64,000 nucleotides of DNA from JBFGFX01 sp965232455 (GCA_965232455.1 OZ246981.1:2170001-2234000), one strand, 5' to 3'; shown: positions 52,761-61,843, counted from the stretch's first letter. Numbers and translations are program-made. The notes: generated by a model from the sequence alone, not told the origin.

Positions 52761-53809
52761 TGCGATTGCCTCTCCGCCTCTTTGGCTGCATTTTGCTGCT
52801 GTCCCCGGCGCACGCATCCGAAGACGATTTTCTCGGTCAGTGGATGCTGACGATAGACGCACCGGGAATCGTTCCGTACACGGCGCTTCTCAATATTGAA
52901 AGAGTGGATGGCGATCTTTCGGCGCACGTCGAGAACGGCCCGGCGCCGATCACCGTGGACGGCAACGACGTCGAAGTGCGCGTGGACGCGCGCGACCGTC
53001 AGGGATTCCGCTTCGAGCGACTGCTGCGCGGGCGGCTTGTAGACCGCGAGATGTCGGGTTTGGTGCGCACCGAAGGCGTGCTGGAAACGGCGGCCGAAAA
53101 CGGCGAGGACGGCTCTCCTTGGAAGGCGGTGCCCGTAGACGCCGTTCCGGCCCGGGACTCCGGCAACTACCGGTTGAGCGACTTCGACGGCACCTGGGTC
53201 GGCATTCGCGGCGTCGACCTGCGCAAGTACTCGATGGACCTCACACCGCAAGGGCGGGCGTGGGTGGACGCCTACGACGCGCGTATGGACGAACCGCAGA
53301 AGCGCTGCGTGTCGCCCGGCCTGGTCGCCGCAACGACCTGGATATTCCCTTTCGAGATCATCGTCACGGAGAAGCGCGGACGGTTGACGATGCTGTACGA
53401 AGCGTTTGGCCTGCTTCGCCGGGTGCATATGGATCAAGACGAGATGCCGGAGTTTTATCCGGAATCGTCGATGGGCTATTCACGGGGCCGCTTCGTGGAC
53501 GGTGAACTGATTGTCGAAACGACCCTGCTGTCCGCCAGCACGCGCGACTTCAACGGCGAGCCCGTGGGCGAGAACACCCGCATCGTGGAACGCTACTTCC
53601 TGAGTAACGACGGCAACCGCCTGAACCTCGTAATGCACATGCACGACCCGGACAACTATCTGCGTCCGCCAATTCGTCGCCGCGCATGGGATCGAAACGA
53701 CGAGTCGCTGATCTTCCCGTTCGAGTGCGATCCGGACTCGTTCTTTCGACAACTCTACAGCGAGGGCCGGATGCAGGAATACATCGATCGGGCGCACATG
53801 CGTCCGTGA
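52760..53809 (+). CDS. Exported protein coupled to the DUF6152 gene
   Basis: 349 residues with a GTG start overlapping the previous stop codon and a signal peptide (FGCILLLSPAHASEDD). Several beta-strands and a repeated WxxxPFE/PFEC-type motif (WIFPFEIIVTEKR, LIFPFECDPDSFF) suggest a beta-sandwich or lipocalin-like protein. I recognise no family. Paired DUF6152 and partner genes suggest a common substrate, possibly hydrophobic. Confidence 0.7.
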   Translation: MRLPLRLFGCILLLSPAHASEDDFLGQWMLTIDAPGIVPYTALLNIERVDGDLSAHVENGPAPITVDGNDVEVRVDARDRQGFRFERLLRGRLVDREMSGLVRTEGVLETAAENGEDGSPWKAVPVDAVPARDSGNYRLSDFDGTWVGIRGVDLRKYSMDLTPQGRAWVDAYDARMDEPQKRCVSPGLVAATTWIFPFEIIVTEKRGRLTMLYEAFGLLRRVHMDQDEMPEFYPESSMGYSRGRFVDGELIVETTLLSASTRDFNGEPVGENTRIVERYFLSNDGNRLNLVMHMHDPDNYLRPPIRRRAWDRNDESLIFPFECDPDSFFRQLYSEGRMQEYIDRAHMRP

Positions 53810-53819
53810 GCGCCCCCTG

Positions 53820-54926
53820 TCACCTCAACAGCAGGTCGTGCACGTGGTCGGCGATGGCGAGCGCCGAGGTCAGGCCCGGCGATTCGATACCGAACAAATT
53901 CACCAGGCCTTCAATGCCGTGTGTTGCACCGTCCTGGATCACGAAGTCCGCCGGCGGCGCGCCGGCCGGGTAAAGCTTGGGCCGCAGCCCCGTGTAGGAC
54001 GGACTGAGTTTGCCGGGGTCCAGGGCGGGAAAGTATCGGTGAATCGCCGCGACAAACGCCTCCTTTTTGCGTTCGTCAAACGCGTAGTCGATTTCGTCAA
54101 CCCATTCGGCGTCGGGCCCAAAACGAACGCAACCTGCAAGATCGTTCGTCGCGTGTATTCCCAGGCCGCCGACGATGGGAACCGGGTAAATCAGGTGTCG
54201 AAACGGCGACGGACCCGAATATGCAAAGTAATGCCCTTTCGCCAGATACGCCTTCGGCACGTTCACCGCATCGAGGCGGTCGATTCGTCGTGCGAGCGAC
54301 GGCGCCCAGAGGCCGGCCGAATTCACCAGTAGACGGCAACGCGCGGCTGACCGCGTAACGCCGCCGCCAAGCACGGAAAAACCGCCCGACTCGACTTCAA
54401 TTGCATCGACCCGGTGGCGCAGGACGACCGTGCCGCCGAAGATCTCCAGATCGCCTTGCAGGCTGAGCATCAGCGCGTGCGTATCGACGATGCCGGTCGA
54501 GGGAGAAAAAAGCGCCGCCGTTGCGACAACCTCCGGTTCGCGCGCCGCCACCTCCCTTGGCGTCAACCAGCAAAGATCATCGACACCGTTGCCGCGCGCC
54601 GTCGCCTCGACATCGCCCAGCACGATCTCCTCGTCGCCTCCGCCGGCGACGATGAGCTTGCCCAAACGGGCGTGCGGGACGCCCTTTTGTTCACAGTAGG
54701 CGTAAAGCGCTTTTTTTCCGCCGACGCAAAGCCGGCCCTTCAACGACCCCGCCGGATAATAGAGGCCGGCGTGGACGACTTCCGAATTACGGCTGCTCGT
54801 GTGCGAGCCGACGTTGCCCTCCGCTTCCAGCACGACGACGTCCTGGCCCGCCATCGCCATGCGGCGTGCAACGGCCAAGCCGACGACGCCGGCGCCGATC
54901 ACGATGCAATCGACCGTGTCGGTCAC
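53820..54926 (-). CDS. FAD-dependent oxidoreductase, L-2-hydroxyglutarate oxidase (LhgO)-like
   Basis: 368 residues. Rossmann FAD motif VIGAGVVGLAVARRMA, VVLEAEGNVGSHTSSRNSEVVHAGLYY near the start (typical of L-2-hydroxyglutarate dehydrogenase/LhgO) and FGIESPGLTSALAIADHV at the end. Oxidises L-2-hydroxyglutarate or a similar 2-hydroxy acid, passing electrons to quinone or oxygen. Its start overlaps the stop of the PrsR gene (54923-54926), so it is translationally coupled, although a functional link to PEP-CTERM signalling is not obvious. Confidence 0.88.
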   Translation of the reverse strand: MTDTVDCIVIGAGVVGLAVARRMAMAGQDVVVLEAEGNVGSHTSSRNSEVVHAGLYYPAGSLKGRLCVGGKKALYAYCEQKGVPHARLGKLIVAGGGDEEIVLGDVEATARGNGVDDLCWLTPREVAAREPEVVATAALFSPSTGIVDTHALMLSLQGDLEIFGGTVVLRHRVDAIEVESGGFSVLGGGVTRSAARCRLLVNSAGLWAPSLARRIDRLDAVNVPKAYLAKGHYFAYSGPSPFRHLIYPVPIVGGLGIHATNDLAGCVRFGPDAEWVDEIDYAFDERKKEAFVAAIHRYFPALDPGKLSPSYTGLRPKLYPAGAPPADFVIQDGATHGIEGLVNLFGIESPGLTSALAIADHVHDLLLR

Positions 54927-56311
54927 TCGTTCGTGATGCTTCGTTTGGAATACGCTTCGGCCGAGAGGCCGTATTTATTGAGGAGATCGTACAGAGTGGG
55001 CCGGGTAACGCCCAGCTCTTCGGCCGTGCGCGAGATGTTGCCGAAGTTTCGCATCAGCGCCGTGCGAATCGCTTTCGACTCGGCGCGCTGCCGGACTTCG
55101 CGAAGATTGAGATTTTCCGGCTGTTCATCACCAACCGAGATGCCGAGGTCGGACGCCGTAACCTGTTTGCCATCGGCCATAATGACGGCGCTCTTTATCT
55201 TGTTCTCCAGCTCACGCACGTTGCCCGGCCATGTATACGCTTCGATCGCGCTGCAGGCGTCCTTGGTGAAACCGTTCAAGGCGCGGGACTGCTGTTTTGC
55301 ATATTTGTTCAGCAAGGTGCGCGCAAGGATGAGCCGGCCTTCCTCGCGATCCCGGTACGGCGGTATATCGATCGTGATCTCGCTGATCCGATAATACAGG
55401 TCTTCGCGAAACTGGCCCTGCCCGATGAGTTCGACCGGGTTCTGATTCGTCGCGCAGATGACGCGCACGTCAACCGAAATTTCCTGTCGCCCGCCGACCC
55501 GTTCGATAACGCGTTCCTGCAAAAACCTCAGCAGCTTTGCCTGCAGCATCATCGGCATGTCGCCGATTTCGTCGAGGAACAGAGTACCCCCGTCGGCAAC
55601 TTCGATCTTGCCCGGCGTCTGTTTGACCGCGCCCGTGAAAGCGCCCTTTTCGTAGCCGAACAGCTCGGACTCCAGGAGGTTTTCGGGAATGGCCGCGCAG
55701 TTGATTGCCACAAACCGCTTTTCCGCTCGCGGGCTCAGGCGATGCAGCGCGCGGGCCAGCAGCTCTTTGCCGGTGCCGCTCTCTCCGAGCAGCAGCGTGG
55801 TCACGTTGGTCGGCGCCACTTTCTCGATCATGTTGCAGACCTGCCGCATACCTTCGCTTGCCGCGACAATGCCGTCCAGCGGCGAATCGCTGGCAATGCT
55901 CTGCAAACGCCGATTCTCGGCTTCGAGCTCTCCCATTGTGAACGCGCGGTCAACGAGCAGCCTGAGCGTGTCCGTGTCCACGGGCTTCTGATAAAAATCG
56001 TAGGCGCCGAGCTCCACGGACCGGAGTGCATTCTCCTGATCGCCGTTACCGGTGACCACGATGACCTTGGTGTGCGGAGAGAGTTTCAGAATCTCCTGAA
56101 GCGTACTGAGTCCCTCCTCGACCCCTTCCGGATCGGGCGGAAGCCCCAGGTCCTGAAGGACCACGGCGGGTTCCTGCCGCCTGAGCTCCGTTATCGCGGA
56201 GTTTCGATCCTCCGCGGTGCAGACGTCGTAACCCTCGAAACACCACTTTAGCTGTTTCAACAAACCAGGATCGTCCTCGACGATCAGGAGCTTTCTACCC
56301 TCTGCGCTCAC
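54923..56311 (-). CDS. prsR: PrsR, PEP-CTERM-associated sigma-54 response regulator
   Basis: 462 residues: receiver domain with Asp54 (VVLQDLGLPPD), AAA+ domain with GESGTGKE, GAFTGA and DEIGDMPMMLQ, and a C-terminal HTH (FGNISRTAEELGVTRPTLYDLL). The long LPPDPEGVEEG insertion after the phospho-Asp is characteristic of the PEP-CTERM-box regulator PrsR (TIGR02915). It activates sigma-54 promoters of exopolysaccharide and PEP-CTERM genes. One PEP-CTERM gene with a perfect sigma-54 promoter lies 1.5 kb away. No sensor kinase (PrsK) gene is in the window. Confidence 0.92.
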   Translation of the reverse strand: MSAEGRKLLIVEDDPGLLKQLKWCFEGYDVCTAEDRNSAITELRRQEPAVVLQDLGLPPDPEGVEEGLSTLQEILKLSPHTKVIVVTGNGDQENALRSVELGAYDFYQKPVDTDTLRLLVDRAFTMGELEAENRRLQSIASDSPLDGIVAASEGMRQVCNMIEKVAPTNVTTLLLGESGTGKELLARALHRLSPRAEKRFVAINCAAIPENLLESELFGYEKGAFTGAVKQTPGKIEVADGGTLFLDEIGDMPMMLQAKLLRFLQERVIERVGGRQEISVDVRVICATNQNPVELIGQGQFREDLYYRISEITIDIPPYRDREEGRLILARTLLNKYAKQQSRALNGFTKDACSAIEAYTWPGNVRELENKIKSAVIMADGKQVTASDLGISVGDEQPENLNLREVRQRAESKAIRTALMRNFGNISRTAEELGVTRPTLYDLLNKYGLSAEAYSKRSITNE

Positions 56312-56605
56312 AGCGTTCCTTTAGAAAGTGGATGGCGTTTAGCCGGCGACCGCGCAATGGTGCCACGTCCGGCGCCTAAATTGCCAAGGCATTGGTCACA
56401 AGACAAAACGGAACCCTATACGGCTCGCCGGCGCGGTTGCATTCCGCGAACCCGCGATGCCCAGGCGCTCACCGAAGCGCTCGCCAACGGCTCGCACCGT
56501 ACCTCGCCGGCGATTACGCCATCCGACGTGGATCCCGGCCCCGGCATGCCGGGTCGGGTCTGAAACCGGCTTGCCTGAGCGGTCCGGGTTCCGGTAGTAT
56601 CCTTA
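56312..56605. other. Intergenic region upstream of prsR and bfd
   Basis: Divergent promoter region. No gene is seen in the part before the Fur-box-like sites. Confidence 0.4.
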
Positions 56606-56627
56606 ATTGCGAATAATTCTCATTAAC
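56606..56627. promoter_or_regulatory. Fur-box-like site 1
   Basis: GCGAATAATTCTCATTAAC resembles the Fur consensus GATAATGATAATCATTATC. It lies about 140 bp upstream of bfd and may affect prsR as well. Confidence 0.5.
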
Positions 56628-56707
56628 ATAGGGGCGCGAATCGCCTGTCCCCATGTGCGATCGGTCACGTTTTACGGAATGCCAGGACGTAGTAGGTATA
56701 AACCGTA

Positions 56708-56736
56708 TTGACAATCATTCTCATTTCGGTTCAAAT
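56708..56736 (+). promoter_or_regulatory. bfd promoter with overlapping Fur box
   Basis: TTGACA and TCAAAT are spaced by 17 bp, and GACAATCATTCTCATTT covers the -35 and spacer, matching the Fur consensus. Predicts iron repression of bfd, as known for bfd in other gammaproteobacteria. Confidence 0.75.
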
Positions 56737-56766
56737 ACCATCCTGGAATCATAAGTAGTTGAATTT

Positions 56767-56970
56767 ATGTACGTCTGTGTTTGCAAGGCAGTAACCGACA
56801 AGCAAATCCGCCGTGCCGCCGCGCGCGGTGTCGATAACCTGTACGAACTCCGCGAATCGCTTGGGGTTGCGTCCGGCTGCGGCGGCTGCGCGGACATGGC
56901 GGAGTCGATTCTGGACGAAGCCAACGCCGGATACGGCTCACCGCAGGTTTACGTGCCCTCGTCCGCGTAA
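56767..56970 (+). CDS. bfd: Bacterioferritin-associated ferredoxin
   Basis: 67 residues with a [2Fe-2S] cluster bound by Cys4, Cys6, Cys38 and Cys41 (MYVCVCKAV, ASGCGGC), the same spacing as in E. coli Bfd. It reduces the bacterioferritin core to release iron. Length and start fit. A Fur-box-like promoter lies directly upstream, and bfr lies 1.1 kb downstream on the same strand beyond an oppositely oriented PEP-CTERM gene. Confidence 0.94.
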   Translation: MYVCVCKAVTDKQIRRAAARGVDNLYELRESLGVASGCGGCADMAESILDEANAGYGSPQVYVPSSA

Positions 56971-56990
56971 TCCGAGACACCGAATGCCAA

Positions 56991-57025
56991 AACGAATCAG
57001 CCCCGCCAAGCGGGGCTGATTCGTT
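56991..57025. terminator. Terminator hairpin shared by bfd and the convergent PEP-CTERM gene
   Basis: AACGAATCAGCCCCGC and its complement form a perfect 16-bp stem with loop CAA, followed by TTT. It sits between two convergent genes and can end both transcripts. Confidence 0.8.
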
Positions 57026-57049
57026 TACCGCATGGTCTTCCCGGAAAAA

Positions 57050-57754
57050 TCAGATTCGCAGCTCACGCCGACGCCGTTGGCGCCAGCCGATCAGGACCAG
57101 GCCGGTGCTGAGCAGCAGCAGCGACCCTGGCTCCGGAACCGTGGTGGTGTGCACCGTGAACAACCAATCCGACGCATAGATGTGACCGCAGTCTTCCCTT
57201 TCTTTTTCCACCGAGCAATGGTTTAGCCATCCCCAGCCGCTGGCGCCCGTAACGCCGCGATGGCCGTCATCCAGACGAAACGCAAACGGGTGATTGCCGG
57301 CGAACGCCGTCAGATTGTAACTGCCGAAGACCGATGAGATCGTGCCGGCCCCCCGGTCCGCGCAAAGACCGGAAAGGCCGCCTCCGCAAGCCTGGAGCAA
57401 GCGGTAGTCGAAATCGACGTCCCAAACCACCGCCTGGCCCGGCGCATACCCGCTGCCCTGATTCAGTCCGCCGTACACCGTGCCGCCGATGGTATGTGAG
57501 CCGTCCGCGTTCCACGTCATCGTCATGTCCGAATCGGCATGATCGAAATCGAACGTGAATATGTCCGAGCTTTTCCCGGTCGTGAGGCCGTCGAGACGGA
57601 GACCGTACAGCGGCGGTCGAGCATTGCCGTCGGGGTGATTCAACAAGCGGTATTCGACACCCTGCTGGATATCGGCGATCGAGACAGGACCGGCATACGC
57701 CGACAGACTGCCGAGTGCGGTAAACGTAAGAAGGAGGTGTTTTATTATTTTCAC
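57050..57754 (-). CDS. PEP-CTERM sorting-domain protein
   Basis: 234 residues. Signal peptide (LTFTALGSLSAYAGP), a beta-rich body with Cys pairs, and at the C-terminus the PEP-CTERM signal: VPEPGSLLLLSTGLVLIGW followed by the basic tail RQRRRRELRI. These signals direct processing by an exosortase (EpsH/XrtA) to the exopolysaccharide-associated surface. A consensus sigma-54 promoter lies 43 bp upstream of the start, so the gene is a probable PrsR target. No exosortase is in the window. Confidence 0.92.
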   Translation of the reverse strand: MKIIKHLLLTFTALGSLSAYAGPVSIADIQQGVEYRLLNHPDGNARPPLYGLRLDGLTTGKSSDIFTFDFDHADSDMTMTWNADGSHTIGGTVYGGLNQGSGYAPGQAVVWDVDFDYRLLQACGGGLSGLCADRGAGTISSVFGSYNLTAFAGNHPFAFRLDDGHRGVTGASGWGWLNHCSVEKEREDCGHIYASDWLFTVHTTTVPEPGSLLLLSTGLVLIGWRQRRRRELRI

Positions 57755-57796
57755 TGGGCTCTTCCCTGGTTCGTTGATTTCCTTGGAACGACATTC

Positions 57797-57812
57797 TGCA
57801 ATACGCGTGCCA
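57797..57812 (-). promoter_or_regulatory. Sigma-54 promoter of the PEP-CTERM gene
   Basis: The minus strand reads TGGCACGCGTATTGCA, a complete match to the -24/-12 consensus (TGGCAC-N5-TTGCA, GG to GC spacing 10). It lies 43 bp before the start codon and fits PrsR control. Confidence 0.88.
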
Positions 57813-58076
57813 TTTCCTAAATGATTGTTTATATTGATATTTCACATAATCGAGGTCGGCGTTCGTATAGGATTCCGACAGCCGGCGCGGGCAGGAACAG
57901 GCGTTTGCAGGCCTCCCGCGCAGACCCACAACGAGCAGTCGGGAATCCAGGAACGTTGAGTCGAAACGAGATGCGTTTGCGCTTTGATTGACAACAATTG
58001 TTCTTGCGAACGCAGTCCAAGTTCTTATCATGACGACTGGAACAATCACTAAAGCCAGCCACCGGAGCCACCATCA
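57813..58076. other. Intergenic region between PEP-CTERM promoter and bfr
   Basis: Contains the upstream activator region for the sigma-54 promoter and the bfr promoter. TTGACA near 57990 and TATCAT near 58027 are candidate elements, but they are not a matched pair and I do not call a promoter. Confidence 0.4.
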
Positions 58077-58541
58077 ATGAAAGGCGATGCAACCGTCATC
58101 GAACACCTGAACCGAATTCTCAAAAACGAGCTAACGGCAATCAATCAGTATTTTTTGCACTCGCGGATGTACAAGGACTGGGGAATGTCCAAGCTGGCTG
58201 ACCACTCGTACGCCGAGTCCATCGACGAGATGAAACACGCCGATCAGCTAATCGAACGAATCTTGTTTCTCGAAGGCTTGCCCAACCTGCAGGACCTCGG
58301 CCGCCTGCGCATCGGCGAAAACGTCCAGGAAATGCTGCAGTGCGACCTGGATCTGGAGATGGACGCCCTGCCCGACCTGAAGGGAGCAATTGCCTACTGC
58401 GAAGCGCACAAAGACTACGCAAGCCGGGATATTTTCGACGCGATTCTGGTCGCCGAGGAAGAACACGTCGATTGGCTGGAGACGCAGCTGAGTCTGATCG
58501 AAAAAACGGGTATTCAGAACTACGTTCAGTCCCAGATGTAA
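58077..58541 (+). CDS. bfr: Bacterioferritin
   Basis: 154 residues of the ferritin-like superfamily. Di-iron ligands Glu18 (LKNELTAINQYF), Glu51 and His54 (SIDEMKHAD), Glu94 and Glu127 region (EEEHVDWLE), and the haem-ligand Met52 are conserved. Stores iron in a 24-subunit shell, with iron release by Bfd, encoded upstream. GGAG 9 bp upstream of the ATG could serve as RBS. Length fits the family. Confidence 0.94.
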   Translation: MKGDATVIEHLNRILKNELTAINQYFLHSRMYKDWGMSKLADHSYAESIDEMKHADQLIERILFLEGLPNLQDLGRLRIGENVQEMLQCDLDLEMDALPDLKGAIAYCEAHKDYASRDIFDAILVAEEEHVDWLETQLSLIEKTGIQNYVQSQM

Positions 58542-58568
58542 TCCGCCGCGAACCCGGCCTGAAACAGG

Positions 58569-58590
58569 CGGCCTTTTGGCCGCTTCTCTC
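58569..58590 (+). terminator. Probable terminator of bfr
   Basis: GCGGCC TTTT GGCCGC followed by TTCTCT gives a 6-bp GC stem with a short pyrimidine tail. It begins 28 bp after the bfr stop codon. Confidence 0.65.
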
Positions 58591-58647
58591 GTCCCGAGGT
58601 AGTCGTGCTGCAATGTGATCTCGACCTTAAGTTTGAATTGTTGGCGG

Positions 58648-59290
58648 CTATAGAATGTGTTTCCGGCATCCTCTCGCTGCGAGAAAGAGCAGGCCCACAC
58701 CAAACAGGGCAAGCGTTCCGGGCTCCGGTACGCTATGAATTTTCGCGATGACAAACTCTTGCGTGTTCTTGAACTTTTTCCGTAGTACTCGCGTTCCCAG
58801 CCGTTGAAATCGAAGTTACTGCCCACCCCCAGGCGCAGCCAGACTCCGGCTCCGAGCTTACTACCGGCGGAATCTCCAAAAGTTGCAACACGTTGTTGGC
58901 CGGAAACAACCGATCCGCAAACGGAATCGAATAATTGAGGTCACCACCGGCATTTAGTATTTCCGGGGTCTCGACAAAAATCACGCATCATTGACGCCTT
59001 CGATGTCCAAATCGGTAAACATCAAATTCGGATCGGCGGGCCTATATCCACCGGGTTGAAGTAGAGAACCATCTCCAGATCACTGCCGCCGCAATTGGGG
59101 CCATCCGTGCAATAGTCGACGCTGTTTCCAACGCTCCCTGCGCCGTAGATATCCGGCGCAGTACCGTTGTCCGTCAGCGGCAGGTAAAAAGCGATCTCGT
59201 TGCCGTTGTAGTTTACGACGACGTTGGTGCTGCCAACACCGCAACCGCAACGCCAATCGCCTCAGCTTGGGCAGGTATCGCCACCAACAG
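58648..59290 (-). pseudogene. Frameshifted PEP-CTERM protein gene
   Basis: Pieces of one protein are spread over three frames: a possible signal-like start, then NYNGNEIAFYLPLTDNG and GGSDLEMVLYFNPVD, then ADPNLMFTDLDIEGV, then IFVETPEILNAGGDLNYSI, then WLRLGVGSNFDFNGWEREYYG, then the C-terminal signal IHSVPEPGTLALFGVGLLFL. Stop codons or frame changes separate them. The end is the TAG at 58650-58648. It is a broken PEP-CTERM gene; sequencing error is possible but the number of shifts makes decay more likely. The 5' limit is approximate. Confidence 0.72.
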
Positions 59291-59466
59291 ACGAGAACGT
59301 CAAACCGCCAATCGTTTGATACGAGCGATGGGAGTTGCTGTCCTATTGCAGGCCCACGAGACACAGAACTCACGATAGAGGCCAATGATTTGGCACGCTT
59401 TTGGGCCAGAAAACGGCACAGAATGGCACACTTTCTCAAGCTAAGTTACTGAATTAGAAGAGAAAA

Positions 59467-59542
59467 TGGCGTCCCCAAGGGGATTCGAACCCCTGTTGCC
59501 GCCGTGAAAGGGCAGTGTCCTAGGCCTCTAGACGATGGGGAC
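59467..59542 (-). tRNA. tRNA-Glu (TTC)
   Basis: A 76-nt cloverleaf with acceptor GTCCCC/GGGGAC, TTCGAATC T-loop, anticodon TTC in CCTTTCACGG and encoded CCA. Confidence 0.95.
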
Positions 59543-59572
59543 GCAGGACTATTTCTAATGACCGGTAGGACT

Positions 59573-59648
<76 letters not shown>

Positions 59649-59901
59649 AACGGAGCAGCGCACTATAGGGAGACGAAATCCCACTGTCAAGGGCTGGGAA
59701 AGACCCTAGCTCCCATTAGCTAGGGCGCGCGCTTCGATGATCTCAATCGCCCTGCTCCGGCGCTTCACGGTCCGCTCGCGGCCTATCAGAAGTACCGTAG
59801 TCAATGGGCGGAGATCCAGAGCCGCCCGTTACAGCCGCCCTCGCAGGCTGTCCCAACGTACCCATACTGAGATCAAAGCTCTGGGCCACGTCCACAATAG
59901 T

Positions 59902-60270
59902 CTACGCAACGGAATTTGTGGTCCATTCTGTCAATGCTGCTAGCGCTTCCCGAGCGCATTTCATCGGCTCAAAGACTACTGGCCTCAGGTTCTTTTTGGC
60001 AGCTTTGACATCGATTGTCTCAAAATAAAAATGGCAATAACGAGAATTCTCAACTATCCGGGACAAGGTCTCAGCACGCTCGTGGAACCCATCGGCAACT
60101 TGCTCTGGCGCTGGACCATTCGCCGGATCAATGCCGGCCTTCTCGAGATACGGCAGAAGTGCCCGCCGGATCTTCTCTGCCGGCGCGCTAATGATGGTTT
60201 GTTGAATTAGCCACAAGAGTTTTTCGGGATTGAATGCGGACGTTATCTGATTCAAATTTTTGAAAGACAA
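59902..60270 (-). CDS. Protein of unknown function
   Basis: 122 residues, mostly helical, with no signal or membrane segment. Begins MSFKNLNQITSAFNPEKLLW and includes QQTIISAPAEKIRRALLPYL, ending ALAALTEWTTNSVA. No family is recognised. It lies between the tRNAs and a less GC-rich segment; it could be a small regulator or a truncated gene. No RBS is clear. Confidence 0.5.
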   Translation of the reverse strand: MSFKNLNQITSAFNPEKLLWLIQQTIISAPAEKIRRALLPYLEKAGIDPANGPAPEQVADGFHERAETLSRIVENSRYCHFYFETIDVKAAKKNLRPVVFEPMKCAREALAALTEWTTNSVA

Positions 60271-60511
60271 CCGCTCCTTCGAGGGGACTATTACAACGCT
60301 TGAAGGTGCATGTATGAATCAGTTTTCGGCCAGTATGCAAATTGACAGACTCGATCGAATTGACCCACAATAACGCATTGAAATACAGCCGTTACCTCAT
60401 ATGCCAAGCGTCGGTTCCGCAAGTCTGATGGAGCACGCTGGCGCCACACATTCGTTTATGTGCCGATGATAACAGGCCTGCAACTCGCCGTGGTGCCGAT
60501 GGATATCGATT

Positions 60512-61843
60512 ATGACAATCACGAATAAACCATTCTTACATGACCCGGCGGCGGTCGGGTTGAAGATGCATGAGCTCTGTACCGAGCTGTATCCCATTTG
60601 CCGAAGTATCACCGGCAATGGTGTCCGACAGACCTTTGACATTCTGTCTGAACACGTCGACATTCAACTGTTTGAGGTTCCCTCGGGTAAGCAGGTCTTC
60701 GATTGGACTGTTCCCAAAGAGTGGAATTGCGACGACGCCTATATTGAGGACCCCGACGGTCGTCGCATTGTCGATCTCAAAGACCACTCGCTTCACGTCG
60801 TGAGCTATAGCACAGAAGTGGACGGCGTGTTTGACCTCGAAACTCTGGACAAACACTTGCATAGCCTGCCCGAGCAGCCCGCAGCAATTCCCTACCGAAC
60901 CAGTTACTACGACGACAACTGGGGATTTTGTTTGGCGGACGAACTCCGCCGCACACTAAAACCAGGAAACTATCGCGTTCGAATTGACAGCCGGCACACC
61001 GCTGGATCCTTAACCTACGGAGAGGTGTTCCTGCCAGGCCAAACCGATGAAGAAATATTAATCTCAGCACACATATGTCACCCCAGTCTTGCCAACGACA
61101 ACCTTTCCGGAATCGCCGTGGCAACGTTCCTGGCCGACCATTTCAGTTCCCGGCTCAGCGACCTGCACTACGGGATGCGGATCCTCTTCATACCCGGAAC
61201 GATCGGTGCGATCACATGGCTTGCTGAGAATCCTGCACGCTATTCCAAAATTGTTGGCGGACTTGTCTTGAGTGGCGTTGGTGACAGCGGTCCGCTGAGC
61301 TACAAGAAAAGCCGACGTGGAGATGGTTTGATCGACAAACTGATGCCGGAAGTAATGCAGTGCAACCAGATTGCCTATGAAGTCAAGGATTACATCCCCT
61401 ATGGCTATGACGAACGTCAATTCTGTTCGCCTGGCCTGAACCTGCCGGTTGGCTGCCTCATGCGAACCCCGTTCGGTGAATACCCTGAGTACCACAGTTC
61501 AGGAGACGACCTGAACTTCATTTGTGCACCTCAACTTGCGGAGTCCCTGAGTATCGTGGGACAGGTCCTGGAGGCGGCCCAACTGGAGCGCCGCTACGAA
61601 AACTTACAACCTGACTGCGAGCCTCAGCTTGGCCGCAGGGGTCTCTATGCGGCCATCGGAGGAGACAATGATCACAAGCAATCGCAGATGGCGTTGCTCT
61701 GGATGCTTGCCTACTCTGATCGAAATCACACTACAAGGGACATCGAACGTATGTCCGGCATCTCGATTGCCGACCTTAATCTAGCTGCCCAGCGCCTGGT
61801 TGATGCGGAGTTATTGGCTACCTTGAGTTTAGCCGATGAGTAA
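60512..61843 (+). CDS. DUF4910 family aminopeptidase-like protein
   Basis: 443 residues with an M28-like zinc peptidase fold, seen in ISAHICHPSLANDNLSGIAVA (metal ligands H and D), and later GYDERQF and EYHSSGDDL. The C-terminal 60 residues appear to be a winged-helix domain (RDIERMSGISIADLNLAAQR). DUF4910 proteins usually sit in polysaccharide or lipopolysaccharide clusters, where they may hydrolyse or deacylate an intermediate. It overlaps the next gene by 8 bp. Activity is not proven. Confidence 0.85.
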   Translation: MTITNKPFLHDPAAVGLKMHELCTELYPICRSITGNGVRQTFDILSEHVDIQLFEVPSGKQVFDWTVPKEWNCDDAYIEDPDGRRIVDLKDHSLHVVSYSTEVDGVFDLETLDKHLHSLPEQPAAIPYRTSYYDDNWGFCLADELRRTLKPGNYRVRIDSRHTAGSLTYGEVFLPGQTDEEILISAHICHPSLANDNLSGIAVATFLADHFSSRLSDLHYGMRILFIPGTIGAITWLAENPARYSKIVGGLVLSGVGDSGPLSYKKSRRGDGLIDKLMPEVMQCNQIAYEVKDYIPYGYDERQFCSPGLNLPVGCLMRTPFGEYPEYHSSGDDLNFICAPQLAESLSIVGQVLEAAQLERRYENLQPDCEPQLGRRGLYAAIGGDNDHKQSQMALLWMLAYSDRNHTTRDIERMSGISIADLNLAAQRLVDAELLATLSLADE

